Shown here piece by piece: positions 1 through 8,762 of a DNA stretch of 64,000 bases (its first letter is position 1; each line of letters opens with the position of its first letter). Under the pieces are notes generated by a model. It worked only from the letters and a program-made list of their open reading frames with translations, was not told the DNA's origin and searched no databases. The position numbers and the translations under genes were made by a program. The stretch is from Bacteroidaceae bacterium (lineage in GTDB: Bacteria > Bacteroidota > Bacteroidia > Bacteroidales > Bacteroidaceae), in contig JAFZWM010000007.1 in the NCBI GenBank assembly GCA_017617315.1, positions 124,001 to 188,000 on the forward strand, written 5' to 3'.

Positions 1-1500
1 AAACAACGGAATGTTAGGGTCGAACAGCCTTGAGAAATATGCAATCTCGTTATCCTTCTTGTTCTTCAGAAACTTTTCGTAGCCTTCCTTTGTGCGCGGC
101 TTCAGGTCGGTTGCCACCCTTATTTTGTCAATCAGCAGCGAGTCGTTGCGCTTCTCTTTGTTGAAGAGGAAGAGCATCAGGTCGATAGGGCGTTCCAGAC
201 GCACGCATCCGTGGCTTGCGCCTCTGTTCTCGCGTCGGAACATGTAGTCTTCTGGTGTTCCGTGAAGGAAGACCGAGAAGTTGTTCTCGAATCTGAAAAT
301 CATTCGTCCGATAGAACTGCGTTTGCCTCGCGATTCCCTTACGCTGTATTTCTCTTTCAGAATCTCGTTAGGATTCTTCAGACTGGCTATGTCTACTGGC
401 TTCAGCTGATATCTGTCGCTGTTCGGCTGCTTTATTTTTTCGTAAACACGAAGGTCGTGTTTTGCCAGATAGTTCTTGTCCTTGGCATATCCTGCGAGTG
501 TTTCCTTGCGCAGAATCTTTTTAGGCACAGTCCACTGCGGATTTATCTCAACCCATTTTATCATGCTGCTGAGGATAGGAGTGTTATGGTTCTTTTTGCC
601 TACAACCACCTTCATTTCCTCGATGTAATGTCTTTCGTAGTCCACGCCTCGCACCGTGTACGACGGAATGTTGACTTCTACATATTTGCTGCCGCGTTTC
701 AGAGTTGGCTTCCAGCGCAGACGCTCCATGTTGAGCAGAAGACGCACTACGTCGGCACTGTCGAGCTTTACGGTGTCGGGTCTGTGCCTTGTAATGTCGA
801 TGTACATTGCCTGCATCTGCTTGTAAATCGAGTCTGTTGGCTGGACTTCGGCAAGCAGACGGCCTATTTTGTTGTGCTTAGCAAGTGCACGGATGCTGTC
901 GATGTATTCGTTGGAGTTCTTTGCGATGTCGAGGTCGAAAAGAACCTTCGGCTGACAGGTGTCATCGTCCTCGCTGAAGTGGTTCAGAATGTCGCAAGGG
1001 TCGATGAAGCCGAACTGCATTCCGCAGGTATAGCGCAGAAACGATTTCGACATGTGATAGTCGAATTCGCCCAGTACTTTGTTTATCGGATGCTTCTTGT
1101 CGAAATTCAGGGTTTTCAGACGTTTGTAGCAATCGTTAATGTTGCTGAGATACAGCGTCTTTGGCGAGATGCCGTGCTCGTATCCCTTGCGGATGTACTT
1201 CATCGCTGTATCGGCCTGATGTGCCATGCCGAATCTGTCTGCCCATACGATGGGATTGTTTTCGCGGTAATATTTTCGGTTGTTACGGTCTACCAGAGTA
1301 GAGTCTGAGTACTTACGAGAAAAACGTTCGGCTACTCCTGTAATCTGGGAGTAGCTTAACATATAGGCCGAGTCGCGGAGTTCTCCGAACGATTCGAACG
1401 TTAGATTTTTATTTGGATATTCAACTTTGTCTGACTGGCAACTTCCTATGAAAAGAGTTAGAATGAAAAATAGAAGTGCTTCACCTTTTGAAAAACTCAT
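1..1500 (-). CDS. L,D-transpeptidase (YkuD/YcbB type) lipoprotein, 3' end outside window
   Basis: The first 500 codons are visible and the gene runs off the left edge. The protein begins with a lipoprotein signal (hydrophobic stretch ending FIGSC, lipid-anchored Cys near residue 21). A long middle region is followed by a YkuD catalytic domain: a conserved HGTP at His413 and the SHGCVRLE signature with His430 and nucleophile Cys432. Such enzymes make 3-3 cross-links in peptidoglycan or attach proteins to it, using tetrapeptide stems as acyl donors. The large N-terminal part fits the YcbB/LdtD subfamily rather than small ErfK types. The start ATG at 1498-1500 lies 3 bases after the stop of the upstream small secreted protein, so the two are probably co-transcribed. 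Family is secure; the exact reaction is inferred. Confidence 0.93.
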   Translation of the reverse strand, partial: MSFSKGEALLFFILTLFIGSCQSDKVEYPNKNLTFESFGELRDSAYMLSYSQITGVAERFSRKYSDSTLVDRNNRKYYRENNPIVWADRFGMAHQADTAMKYIRKGYEHGISPKTLYLSNINDCYKRLKTLNFDKKHPINKVLGEFDYHMSKSFLRYTCGMQFGFIDPCDILNHFSEDDDTCQPKVLFDLDIAKNSNEYIDSIRALAKHNKIGRLLAEVQPTDSIYKQMQAMYIDITRHRPDTVKLDSADVVRLLLNMERLRWKPTLKRGSKYVEVNIPSYTVRGVDYERHYIEEMKVVVGKKNHNTPILSSMIKWVEINPQWTVPKKILRKETLAGYAKDKNYLAKHDLRVYEKIKQPNSDRYQLKPVDIASLKNPNEILKEKYSVRESRGKRSSIGRMIFRFENNFSVFLHGTPEDYMFRRENRGASHGCVRLERPIDLMLFLFNKEKRNDSLLIDKIRVATDLKPRTKEGYEKFLKNKKDNEIAYFSRLFDPNIPLF

Positions 1501-1503
1501 TCG

Positions 1504-1812
1504 TTATCTGATGGAAATCTTTCTTACAACGCCGCGAACCTTGAACAGGTAGCAACCCTTGCCAAGCGTAAGCGTTATGTTCTTGTCTGTTGAATCTATT
1601 CTGTACGATGCTATCTTCACGCCCACGAGGTTGTATATTTCGAGGGTTGCTCCGTTTGCGTTCAAAACCCTTACGCCTTGGTCGGTGGCGATGATAGACA
1701 CAGCCGAAACTTCCTCCTCTACCGAGAAGTTAGGTTCGCTATTGCCTGCAGCCATAGCCTTCGGCGCAAAACAAACTAATGTAAAGAATAGGATAAGTAT
1801 AAATTTCTTCAT
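1504..1812 (-). CDS. Small secreted protein resembling a stand-alone C-terminal sorting-type domain
   Basis: This 102-residue protein has a clear signal peptide (MKKFILILFFTL followed by an Ala-rich cleavage region ending AMAA). The mature 75 or so residues look like the beta-rich C-terminal domain of Bacteroidota type IX-secreted proteins: a GVRVLNANG segment, a NLVGVKIAS segment, a GKGCYLFKV strand and a basic end (KISIR). Such domains normally sit at the end of large cargo proteins, so one with almost nothing in front is odd. I chose the second ATG at 1812 over an in-frame ATG at 1824 because it starts directly at the basic n-region. It ends 3 bases before the L,D-transpeptidase. It could be a small relative that uses the fold for something else; function unknown. 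Confidence 0.75.
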   Translation of the reverse strand: MKKFILILFFTLVCFAPKAMAAGNSEPNFSVEEEVSAVSIIATDQGVRVLNANGATLEIYNLVGVKIASYRIDSTDKNITLTLGKGCYLFKVRGVVRKISIR

Positions 1813-1935
1813 ATATCTTTGCATCTAAAGGTACACGTATTTTTGCAAAAATACATTTATTTTCCGTATTGCACAAATTTTTACCTTGTTTTTTCGTTTT
1901 AATGTTTTGGCGGATTTTCTGTTTGGGGTAGTCGT

Positions 1936-1974
1936 GAAAAAGAAAAATCCCGCAATTTCGAAATTTGCAGGATT
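1936..1974 (-). terminator. Rho-independent terminator of tRNA-His
   Basis: A 10-bp stem (1946-1955 with 1965-1974, one G-U pair) is followed on the minus strand by a T-rich tract. It lies a few bases after the 3' end of tRNA-His. Confidence 0.75.
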
Positions 1975-1980
1975 AAGTTG

Positions 1981-2055
1981 GGTGCCCAGTGGGACTCGAA
2001 CCCACGACATTCAGAACCACAATCTGACGCTCTAACCAACTGAACTATGGGCACC
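1981..2055 (-). tRNA. tRNA-His (GTG anticodon)
   Basis: The minus strand folds as a complete tRNA. The anticodon stem TCAGA/TCTGA encloses a loop with GTG, and the T arm has GGTTCGAGTCC. The acceptor stem shows the histidine hallmark: an extra G at position -1 opposite C73, with the 7-bp stem GTGCCCA/TGGGCAC inside it. CCA is not encoded. A promoter lies upstream (2096-2126) and a terminator downstream, so it is a single-gene unit. Confidence 0.97.
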
Positions 2056-2095
2056 ATGTTTTTGTTTGATGTTGCTCTCGTTCTCAAAAGCGATG

Positions 2096-2126
2096 CAAAG
2101 ATACGAACTTTTTCCAAACCTGCAAA
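2096..2126 (-). promoter_or_regulatory. Promoter of tRNA-His
   Basis: On the minus strand there is a -33 TTTG (2123-2126), exactly 19 bases, then a -7 TATCTTTG (2096-2103). This is the full Bacteroidota sigma-ABfr consensus and sits about 40 bases before the tRNA. Confidence 0.85.
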
Positions 2127-2350
2127 CTTTTGACAAGAAAAATTGTAGAAAAAGTATGTTTTTTGTTAATTCTTAGTATTTGTACCTTATATATTATACA
2201 ATTTATTCTGCAATTTTCTGTTACTTGTACAGAATTGGGTGAGATGCGATGTTGATTTCGTTACGATACAAACGAAAATATTGGTATGTTGATACGCGAG
2301 TTCGGAATAATCATGTAATAATATGCAAAAGAAGGTTGCTTGAGAGATGA

Positions 2351-2422
2351 AAATTCTTAATTGGCAATTCACAGACAATTGACAATGGGTACTTGAAATT
2401 TGAAAATTGAAAGATGAAAGAT
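2351..2422. repeat. 7-bp period array (GAATTGA-type heptads)
   Basis: About ten degenerate heptads of the type AATTGAC/AATTGAA follow one another in phase. A second short run of the same heptads occupies 2616-2651, between two 11-bp arrays. The same heptad appears in reverse-complement sense at 48.3 kb and 59.9-60.3 kb. No credible gene covers it. Confidence 0.85.
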
Positions 2423-2450
2423 TATGTCAAATAAGATTCAGCATAGAGGC

Positions 2451-2615
2451 AAGCAAGCCGCAAGTAAGCCGCAAGGTAGCGGGAAGCAAGCCGCAAGTTA
2501 CGTTCTGGTAAGCCGAAAGCAAGCCGATGGCAAGCCGGAAGGTACGGAGAAGCTACGGGGTAGATACGGGCAAGGTACGTTCAAGATACGTTGAAGGTAC
2601 GGGGAAGTAAGCCGA
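2451..2615. repeat. 11-bp period tandem array, 15 units
   Basis: Fifteen consecutive 11-base units run without a single length slip. Typical units are aagcaagccgc, aaggtacgttc and aaggtacgggg. Two sub-types (AAGCAAGCC and AAGGTACG) are mixed. The period is not a multiple of 3, and is close to one helical turn of DNA. The reverse complement of the same unit (gaacgtacctt) makes up the array at 59944-60075. Confidence 0.95.
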
Positions 2616-2689
2616 TAATAATTCACAATTGACAATTAAAACTTGAAAATTGTATCAAGATGGAGGCTTGTAATGGAGTAACAAGGGGA

Positions 2690-2733
2690 AAGTAAGCCGA
2701 AAGGTATGGAGAAGGTACAGAGTAGTTACCCGG
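2690..2733. repeat. 11-bp period tandem array, 4 units
   Basis: Four further 11-base units of the same family as 2451-2615 (aagtaagccga, aaggtatggag, aaggtacagag, tagttacccgg). They are separated from the main array by a short heptad run and about 35 bases of other sequence. Confidence 0.85.
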
Positions 2734-2770
2734 GGCTAAAACTGGCGTAAATATAACTGTGTCAAGACTC

Positions 2771-2806
2771 AAAAAAATCCCGACACATCCAACTGTGTCG
2801 GGATTT
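2771..2806 (-). terminator. Rho-independent terminator of the glnS-dedA-ffh-folD run
   Basis: A perfect 10-bp stem (2778-2787 with 2794-2803), extended by A-T pairs, is followed on the minus strand by a run of seven T. It lies about 20 bases after the folD stop. Confidence 0.92.
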
Positions 2807-2823
2807 CGATAGAAATATCAAAT

Positions 2824-3702
2824 TTACTTGTAGAACTCTTTCTTGCCTGCGCTGAGAGTGTTCATCATAAGCATGCAGATGGTCATCGGACCAACGCCGC
2901 CCGGAACTGGGGTGATGAATGAGCACTTAGGGGCAACCTCGTCGAATTTCACATCGCCGTTTAGACGGAAGCCGTTCTTCTTTGTTGCGTCCGGAACGCG
3001 TGTTGTGCCGACGTCGATGACGGTTGCACCGTCCTTAACCATGTCGGCTGTAACGAAGTCTGGCTTGCCGATTGCTGCAATGATGATGTCAGCCTCAAGA
3101 CATTCCTTCTTCAGGTTCTCAGAACGGCTGTGGCATACGGTTACGGTTGAGTCGCCGTACTGCTTTTGCATCATAAGCTGTGCCATTGGCTTGCCAACGA
3201 TGTTGCTTCGTCCAAGGATTACGCATTTCTTTCCGCTTGTAGGCACGTTGTAGCGGCGCAGAAGTTCGAGAATGCCCTTTGGAGTGGCTGAGATGTAGCA
3301 AGGCAGTCCGATAGCCATACGGCCCACGTTGATAGGGTGGAAGCCGTCAACATCCTTGCGATAGTCGATAGCCTCGATTACCTTCTGCTCTGAGATATGC
3401 TTTGGCAGAGGAAGCTGTACGATGAATCCGTCTACATCGGCATCCTTGTTCAGCTTGTCAACCTCGGCAAGAAGCTGTTCTTCGGTGATGTCGTCCTCGA
3501 AGCGGAGAAGTGTTGATTTGAAACCGCATTTCTCGCACGCCAGAACCTTGTTCTTTACGTATGTCTCGCTACCGCCGTCGTGTCCGACGAGGATGGCTGC
3601 CAGATGCGGACGCTTGCCGCCTTTTGCAACAATCTGCTCAACCTCGGCAGCAATCTCTTCTTTAATCTTGGCCGCTGTGGCCTTTCCGTCTATTAGTTCC
3701 AT
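2824..3702 (-). CDS. folD: Bifunctional methylenetetrahydrofolate dehydrogenase/cyclohydrolase FolD
   Basis: FolD interconverts 5,10-methylene-THF and 10-formyl-THF in the cytoplasm, supplying one-carbon units for purines and initiator tRNA. At 292 residues it has the usual length. The catalytic Tyr/Lys pair (YVKNK near residues 49-53), the PLPKH and DVDGFHPIN motifs, the NADP-binding GRSNIVGKP segment and the C-terminal [10 protein letters not shown] signature are all present. It is the last gene of a minus-strand run, 24 bases after ffh and followed by a strong terminator. Two other one-carbon enzymes occur in the window: a 5-formyl-THF cyclo-ligase at 21.1 kb and PurN at 47.7 kb. Confidence 0.98.
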   Translation of the reverse strand: MELIDGKATAAKIKEEIAAEVEQIVAKGGKRPHLAAILVGHDGGSETYVKNKVLACEKCGFKSTLLRFEDDITEEQLLAEVDKLNKDADVDGFIVQLPLPKHISEQKVIEAIDYRKDVDGFHPINVGRMAIGLPCYISATPKGILELLRRYNVPTSGKKCVILGRSNIVGKPMAQLMMQKQYGDSTVTVCHSRSENLKKECLEADIIIAAIGKPDFVTADMVKDGATVIDVGTTRVPDATKKNGFRLNGDVKFDEVAPKCSFITPVPGGVGPMTICMLMMNTLSAGKKEFYK

Positions 3703-3726
3703 AAGTTAGTTGTATGTTTGTTTTTC

Positions 3727-5079
3727 TTATTTCAGTTTTGGCATTCCCGGCATTCCGCCCATTCGGCTCATCATCTTTGCCATCTTGCCACCGCCGCCGC
3801 TAAGCATGTGCATCATCTTGCGGGTCTGTTCAAACTGCTTCAGAAGTCTGTTAACCTCCTGAATACCAGTTCCTGAACCCTTGGCGATACGGTTGCGTCG
3901 TGAACTGTTAAGACATTCAGGATGAGCGCGTTCGTATGGTGTCATTGACTGAATGATAGCCTCGATGTTCTTGAATGCGTTGTCGTCGATGTCGATATCC
4001 TTTATTGCCTTTCCTACGCCCGGAATCATGCTTGCCAGCTCCTTGATGTTACCCATCTTCTTTATCTGCTGAATCTGGTCCATGAAGTCGGTGAAGTCGA
4101 ACTTGTTCTGTGCGAACTTCTTCTGAAGGCGAGCTGCCTCTTTCTCGTCGAACTGCTGCTGTGCGCGCTCTACCAATGAAACGATATCGCCCATTCCGAG
4201 GATTCGGTCGGCCATACGCTCAGGATAGAATATGTCGAGAGCCTCCATCTTTTCGCCTGTTCCGACAAACTTGATAGGCTTGTTTACCACGCTGCGGATT
4301 GAAAGTGCCGCACCACCGCGAGTATCGCCGTCGAGCTTTGTCAGAACAACGCCGTTGAAGTCGAGTCGGTCGTTGAACTCCTTGGCTGTATTTACGGCAT
4401 CCTGACCAGTCATTGCATCGACAACGAACAGAGTCTCGTCTGGGTTGATGGCATTCTTGATAGCTGTGATTTCCTGCATCAGGGCCTCGTCGATTGCCAG
4501 ACGTCCGGCTGTATCGACAAGAACGGTATCATAGCCCTTTGCCTTAGCTTCCTTGATACCGTTGAGTGCAATCTGAACGGCGTCCTTGCAGTCTGGCTCG
4601 CTATAAACGGCAACGCCAACCTGCTCGGCAAGAACCTTCAACTGGTCGATAGCGGCAGGACGATAGATATCGCAGGCTACAACCAAAGGCTTTTTGTTCT
4701 TCTTGTTTTTGAGCAGAAGGGCGAGCTTGCCGGTAAGGGTAGTCTTACCCGCACCGTTAAGACCAGCCATGAGGATTACTGCCGGATGCTGCTTCAACTC
4801 GAGTTCGGCAGCCTGTCCACCCATAAGCTCGGTAAGCTCGTCGTGAACAATCTTTACCATGAGCTGGCTTGGCTTTACGGCTGTAAGAACGTTCTGGCCC
4901 AGAGCCTTAGCCTTTACCGTATCTGTAAATTTCTTGGCAACCAAGTAACTTACGTCGGCGTCGAGCAGAGCGCGGCGCACGTCCTTCAGAGTCTCGGCAA
5001 CATTTATCTCGGTGATTTTTCCTTCACCTTTAAGTAGCTTGAATGAGCGTTCAAGTCTTTCGCTTAGATTATCGAACAT
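3727..5079 (-). CDS. ffh: Signal recognition particle protein Ffh (SRP54)
   Basis: Ffh is the GTPase of the signal recognition particle. It binds SRP RNA and signal sequences of nascent membrane proteins and docks with FtsY. The 450 residues show the N domain, then the G domain with P-loop GLNGAGKTT (about 106-114), DTAGR and TKLDG, then the methionine-rich M domain ending in a Met/Gly tail. The third P-loop residue is Asn where many bacteria have Gln. It starts 2 bases after the dedA stop, so translational coupling is likely. The SRP RNA gene is not in this window as far as I can see. Confidence 0.98.
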   Translation of the reverse strand: MFDNLSERLERSFKLLKGEGKITEINVAETLKDVRRALLDADVSYLVAKKFTDTVKAKALGQNVLTAVKPSQLMVKIVHDELTELMGGQAAELELKQHPAVILMAGLNGAGKTTLTGKLALLLKNKKNKKPLVVACDIYRPAAIDQLKVLAEQVGVAVYSEPDCKDAVQIALNGIKEAKAKGYDTVLVDTAGRLAIDEALMQEITAIKNAINPDETLFVVDAMTGQDAVNTAKEFNDRLDFNGVVLTKLDGDTRGGAALSIRSVVNKPIKFVGTGEKMEALDIFYPERMADRILGMGDIVSLVERAQQQFDEKEAARLQKKFAQNKFDFTDFMDQIQQIKKMGNIKELASMIPGVGKAIKDIDIDDNAFKNIEAIIQSMTPYERAHPECLNSSRRNRIAKGSGTGIQEVNRLLKQFEQTRKMMHMLSGGGGKMAKMMSRMGGMPGMPKLK

Positions 5080-5081
5080 AT

Positions 5082-5723
5082 TTATTTTTCTGTTTTTCTG
5101 TTTTTACCAATTAAGTATTTTACTACGAGATAAACCATCAGCGCAACAACCAGTCCGATGATTACGCACTTGATGTATGTGCTGTATTCCTCGATTTTGC
5201 CGTTAAGCTGATCCGGCTCAACTATTTTGCTTAGATAGTAGCCAAGAAGGGCAAGAATAGTGTGCCATGCTCCTGCACCGATGGTGGTGTATAGAAGGAA
5301 CTTGCCGTAGTGCATCTGAGCCAGTCCGGCTGGGATTGAGATGAGATGGCGGATGCCCGGAATCAGTCGGCCGATAAGGGTAGACGTTACTCCGTGGTCG
5401 TCGAAATATTTCTCGGTGTGCTTAACCTTCTCCTCGTTCAGCAGGCACATCTTGCCAAGCTTGCTGTTTGCAAACTTGTATACAACTGGACGGCCCAGAT
5501 ATTTTGCTGCAATATAGTTGATGCTTGCGCCCATGTCGGCTCCGAGTGTCGCAAAGAATATGATGAGGTAGATGTTCATATCTGCGTTCGGACGACAGGC
5601 GTAGTAGGCTGCCGGGGTTACGACCAACTCAGACGGTACGGGAACGACGGTACTCTCAAGAGTCATCAGGAGAGTAATCATTCCGTAGTCGAGCTGCTCA
5701 AGTAGCTGTTGTATGAAATCCAT
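5082..5723 (-). CDS. DedA family (SNARE-associated/VTT domain) inner-membrane protein
   Basis: This 213-residue integral membrane protein belongs to the DedA family. It has the conserved ESTVVPVPSELV entry near the N-terminus, a reentrant-type glycine-rich stretch, the GRLIPGIRHLISIPAG signature near residue 125 and a C-terminal hydrophobic helix with a basic tail (KYLIGKNRK). DedA proteins are needed for membrane homeostasis, and several act in undecaprenyl phosphate or phosphatidylethanolamine translocation. The substrate of this one cannot be read from sequence. It lies between glnS (34-base gap) and ffh (2-base gap) in one run. Confidence 0.93.
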   Translation of the reverse strand: MDFIQQLLEQLDYGMITLLMTLESTVVPVPSELVVTPAAYYACRPNADMNIYLIIFFATLGADMGASINYIAAKYLGRPVVYKFANSKLGKMCLLNEEKVKHTEKYFDDHGVTSTLIGRLIPGIRHLISIPAGLAQMHYGKFLLYTTIGAGAWHTILALLGYYLSKIVEPDQLNGKIEEYSTYIKCVIIGLVVALMVYLVVKYLIGKNRKTEK

Positions 5724-5757
5724 TCAGTTTAAAATGTTTGTTAAAAATGTGATATTC

Positions 5758-7515
5758 TTATTTCTTCTTCCAAGTGTCCTTCAGACCGACTGTCTTGTTG
5801 AAAATCAAGTGGTCAGGAGTGCTGTCTTGGTCGATGTTGAAGTAGCCGATGCGCTGGAACTGCAAGTAGCTAAGCGGCTTCAGTTCGGCAACGTACTTCT
5901 CGATGTAGCAGTTTGTCTTGATGTGCAGACTGTCTGGGTTAATCATCTGCTTCATTGCCTCTACAGCCTCGCAGTTCTGCTCCTCGCGGATGCGAGCCAG
6001 CTCGTCGCGTGGGTTTTCAACCTTCCACAGACGGTCGTACAGGCGTACTTCTGCCTTCAGAGAGTGAGCGCAGCTTACCCAATGCAGAGTCTTGCCCTTA
6101 ATCTTGCGGTCTGCTCCTGCGCTTCCGCTCTTGCTTTCAGGATCGTACTCGGCATAAATCTCTACGATATTGCCGTTTTCGTCTTTCTTGCAGAAGTTCT
6201 CTTCGAGACACTTGATGATGTAGGCGTTCTTCAGACGCACTTCTTTGCCCGGAGCAAGACGCTGGAACTTCTTCTCGGCAACCTCCTGAAAATCGTCGCG
6301 CTCAATCCACAGCTCGCGGCTGAACTCGATTGTGTGAGTGCCGTCGGCCTCGTTCTCTGGGTTGTTTACGGCTGTCATCTCCTCAACCAGACCTTCTGGA
6401 TAGTTTACGATGACGAGCTTTACAGGGTCGAGCACTGCGCTTACGCGTGTGGCACGGCTGTTGAGGTCGTCGCGAACGGCGCTCTCCATAAGCTCAAACT
6501 CGTTGAGGGCATCGTATGTTGTGTAACCGATTTTGTCGATGAACTTGATGATTGATTCAGGGCTGTAGCCACGACGGCGGAATCCGCAGATTGTCGGCAT
6601 TCGAGGGTCGTCCCAACCGTTAACCAAGCCTTCCTTTACGAGTGCGAGAAGATTTCGCTTGCTCATAAGAGTGTAGCTAAGGTTCAGCTTGTTGAACTCG
6701 GTCTGATGTGGGCGGTTGTCGTCCATGTCGCCCTCGTCGCCGCGGATTTCCTTCAACCAGTCTACAAACAAGTTGTAAAGCGGACGGTGAACGACGAACT
6801 CGAGCGTACAGAGTGAGTGAGTTACACCCTCGAAATAGTCGCTCTGGCCGTGTGCGAAATCGTACATCGGATAAGCATTCCACTTGTTGCCTGTGCGGAT
6901 GTGTGGAATGTTAAGCACACGGTAGATGATTGGGTCGCGGAAGTGCATGTTTGGGTTTGCCATGTCAATCTTGGCGCGCAGAACCATCTTTCCCGGCTCA
7001 ACTGTACCGCTGTTCATCTTCTCGAAGAGGGCAAGGCTCTCGTCGATAGGGCGGTTGCGGAACGGACTGTCTGTTCCCGGCTGTGTTGGCGTGCCTTTCT
7101 GAGCTGCGATTGTCTCTGCCGACTGCTCGTCAACATAAGCCTTGCCGCGCTTGATAAGTTCAACGGCAAAGTCCCACAACTGCTGGAAATAGTCAGATGC
7201 GTAGTATATGTTTCCCCACTTAAAGCCAAGCCATTCGATGTCTTGCTTAATTGAGTCGATGTATTCGGTGTCTTCCTTGATCGGGTTGGTATCGTCGAAA
7301 CGAAGGTTGCACACGCCGCCGTATTTCTGGGCTATGCCAAAATCGAGCGCGATTGCCTTTGCATGACCGATATGAAGGTAGCCGTTTGGCTCTGGCGGAA
7401 ATCGTGTCTGAACTCTTTTCCCGTTCTTTCCCTCTGCCAACTCTTTCTCTACAATTTGTTCAATAAAATTGAGGCTTTTTTTCTCTACGGCCTCGTTTGC
7501 AATGTTTTCTGCCAT
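5758..7515 (-). CDS. glnS: Glutaminyl-tRNA synthetase
   Basis: GlnRS charges tRNA-Gln directly with glutamine and ATP. The class I signature HIGH (residues 48-51, in PPEPNGYLHIGHAK) and the second signature MSKR (in YTLMSKRNL) are intact, followed by the C-terminal anticodon-binding beta-barrels. At 585 residues it is slightly longer than the E. coli enzyme (about 553), as is usual in Bacteroidota. A -7-like box TATTTTTG lies about 25 bases upstream (7537-7544, minus strand). It heads the glnS-dedA-ffh-folD run. Confidence 0.98.
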   Translation of the reverse strand: MAENIANEAVEKKSLNFIEQIVEKELAEGKNGKRVQTRFPPEPNGYLHIGHAKAIALDFGIAQKYGGVCNLRFDDTNPIKEDTEYIDSIKQDIEWLGFKWGNIYYASDYFQQLWDFAVELIKRGKAYVDEQSAETIAAQKGTPTQPGTDSPFRNRPIDESLALFEKMNSGTVEPGKMVLRAKIDMANPNMHFRDPIIYRVLNIPHIRTGNKWNAYPMYDFAHGQSDYFEGVTHSLCTLEFVVHRPLYNLFVDWLKEIRGDEGDMDDNRPHQTEFNKLNLSYTLMSKRNLLALVKEGLVNGWDDPRMPTICGFRRRGYSPESIIKFIDKIGYTTYDALNEFELMESAVRDDLNSRATRVSAVLDPVKLVIVNYPEGLVEEMTAVNNPENEADGTHTIEFSRELWIERDDFQEVAEKKFQRLAPGKEVRLKNAYIIKCLEENFCKKDENGNIVEIYAEYDPESKSGSAGADRKIKGKTLHWVSCAHSLKAEVRLYDRLWKVENPRDELARIREEQNCEAVEAMKQMINPDSLHIKTNCYIEKYVAELKPLSYLQFQRIGYFNIDQDSTPDHLIFNKTVGLKDTWKKK

Positions 7516-7636
7516 AATAAATCAAAAATTTGGATGCAAAAATACAAAATAATGCTGAATTATCGGGCAGTTTTGTCAGATAAAATATCACCGCGGGCCG
7601 TTGATGTCGTTTTAGTAAGTTTCGGACATCAGAAAA

Positions 7637-8518
7637 TTACTTTTTGATAGCCGAATAGTAGCACAGCTTGTATATGTTCAGAAGTCTGATGCAAGGGCGG
7701 CGGCTGCACAGATTTTTGCGCATCAGCGAGCCGAAAATGCGATACGTTATCCGTGCCAGCGGAAGCATGTGAAGGGCATCGAGCCTGTCGGTCATCTGCA
7801 AAAGCCGGGTGTAGAGTCTGAGGTCGTCGCGGAATTTGTAGAGCGTGTGCAGCGATGTCTCTACCTTGTTTACGAATTCCTCGTTTGTGCCCAGTCCGTC
7901 GTGCTGCAGCGGATTGTCAATCTGATAAACGCTGTAGCCTCTGGTCTTCAGGTCGATGCCGAATTTAGCATCTTCGAAGCCGTATTCGCTGTATCGCTCG
8001 TCGAACTTTATCTGGTCGAAGATTTCCTTCTTTATCAGAAAGTTGAATGTCTTGAACGGAGAGCATGGGTCGCTGTCGTCGGCCTCCTTCACTACCTTCT
8101 TCTCCGATTCGGTTTCGTAGATGTAGCGCAGAATCATATTGGCTGGCGGAGGCGTGGTTGTGTGGCATATTCCGCCGCATACAACGTCGTGCTGTTTTGC
8201 CGCCTCCAAGTATTTGGCGATGAAGTCGGGGCGCACAACGATGGCATCGCTGTCCATAAACAAAAGAAGACCGAATCGGGCTTCGGCTGCCAGAAGATTT
8301 CTGATTCTCGACCTTCCAACGTTCCGCCCGTTCTCGATATATCGGCAGTGGGCGAGATTTAGGAGAGTGCGGTTCTGAAGTTTGCTCTCATCGTCGGTAG
8401 AGCCATCGTCCATCACAATGATTTCGAACTCAATGCCGAGTCCTTCGGCCTGCATGTGCAAGTCGTACACAAGCTTGTCGCACTTGTTGTTGTAGACTGG
8501 TATAAGAATCGAAATCAT
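7637..8518 (-). CDS. Family 2 glycosyltransferase
   Basis: This 293-residue GT-A enzyme starts with the typical ISILIPVYNN strand. It has DDGSTDD near residue 40, NVGRSRIRN, and the DxD-type FMDSDA motif near residue 92, then GFEDAKFGIDLKTRG matching the ED acceptor-side motif of family 2 enzymes. It should move a sugar from a nucleotide donor to a surface glycan or lipid acceptor at the cytoplasmic face. No transmembrane helix is apparent. I used the ATG at 8516-8518 rather than an upstream in-frame ATG, because the extra 20 residues are not family-like. It stands alone, divergent from the DUF5686 gene; specificity is unknown. Confidence 0.9.
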   Translation of the reverse strand: MISILIPVYNNKCDKLVYDLHMQAEGLGIEFEIIVMDDGSTDDESKLQNRTLLNLAHCRYIENGRNVGRSRIRNLLAAEARFGLLLFMDSDAIVVRPDFIAKYLEAAKQHDVVCGGICHTTTPPPANMILRYIYETESEKKVVKEADDSDPCSPFKTFNFLIKKEIFDQIKFDERYSEYGFEDAKFGIDLKTRGYSVYQIDNPLQHDGLGTNEEFVNKVETSLHTLYKFRDDLRLYTRLLQMTDRLDALHMLPLARITYRIFGSLMRKNLCSRRPCIRLLNIYKLCYYSAIKK

Positions 8519-8634
8519 ATATTTTAGTGGCGCAAATAATAAAAACGATTGTGCAAAGTTATAAAAAAAATAAAACATTATTGATGTTTGACTCGCTAAT
8601 ATGTCTAAAAATGTGTGTAAAATGTATGAAAACT

Positions 8635-8665
8635 TTTGTGCGTATTTGAGTTTTCATTATCTTTG
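8635..8665 (+). promoter_or_regulatory. Promoter of the DUF5686-rarA-C10 peptidase unit
   Basis: TTTG at 8635-8638, a 19-base spacer, then TATCTTTG at 8658-8665: a full Bacteroidota consensus promoter. It implies a 5' leader of about 90 bases before the ATG at 8763. Confidence 0.85.
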
Positions 8666-8762
8666 CGCCGCAAACCGATGCAACGCCAGCACGCAAATGC
8701 GGTTTTGGCAGAGTGGCTGTGCATCAAATAATTGTTGTTAATATTAAAGGTAAAGATTTGTA

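Noticed and set aside
211-1308. Long plus-strand open frame of 365 codons
   Set aside because: It lies antisense to the L,D-transpeptidase gene, whose minus-strand frame carries a lipobox and the full YkuD catalytic motif. The plus-strand frame has no recognisable domain.
2436-2735. Possible CRISPR array
   Set aside because: Units are 11 bp with no spacer/repeat alternation, and no cas genes are in the window.
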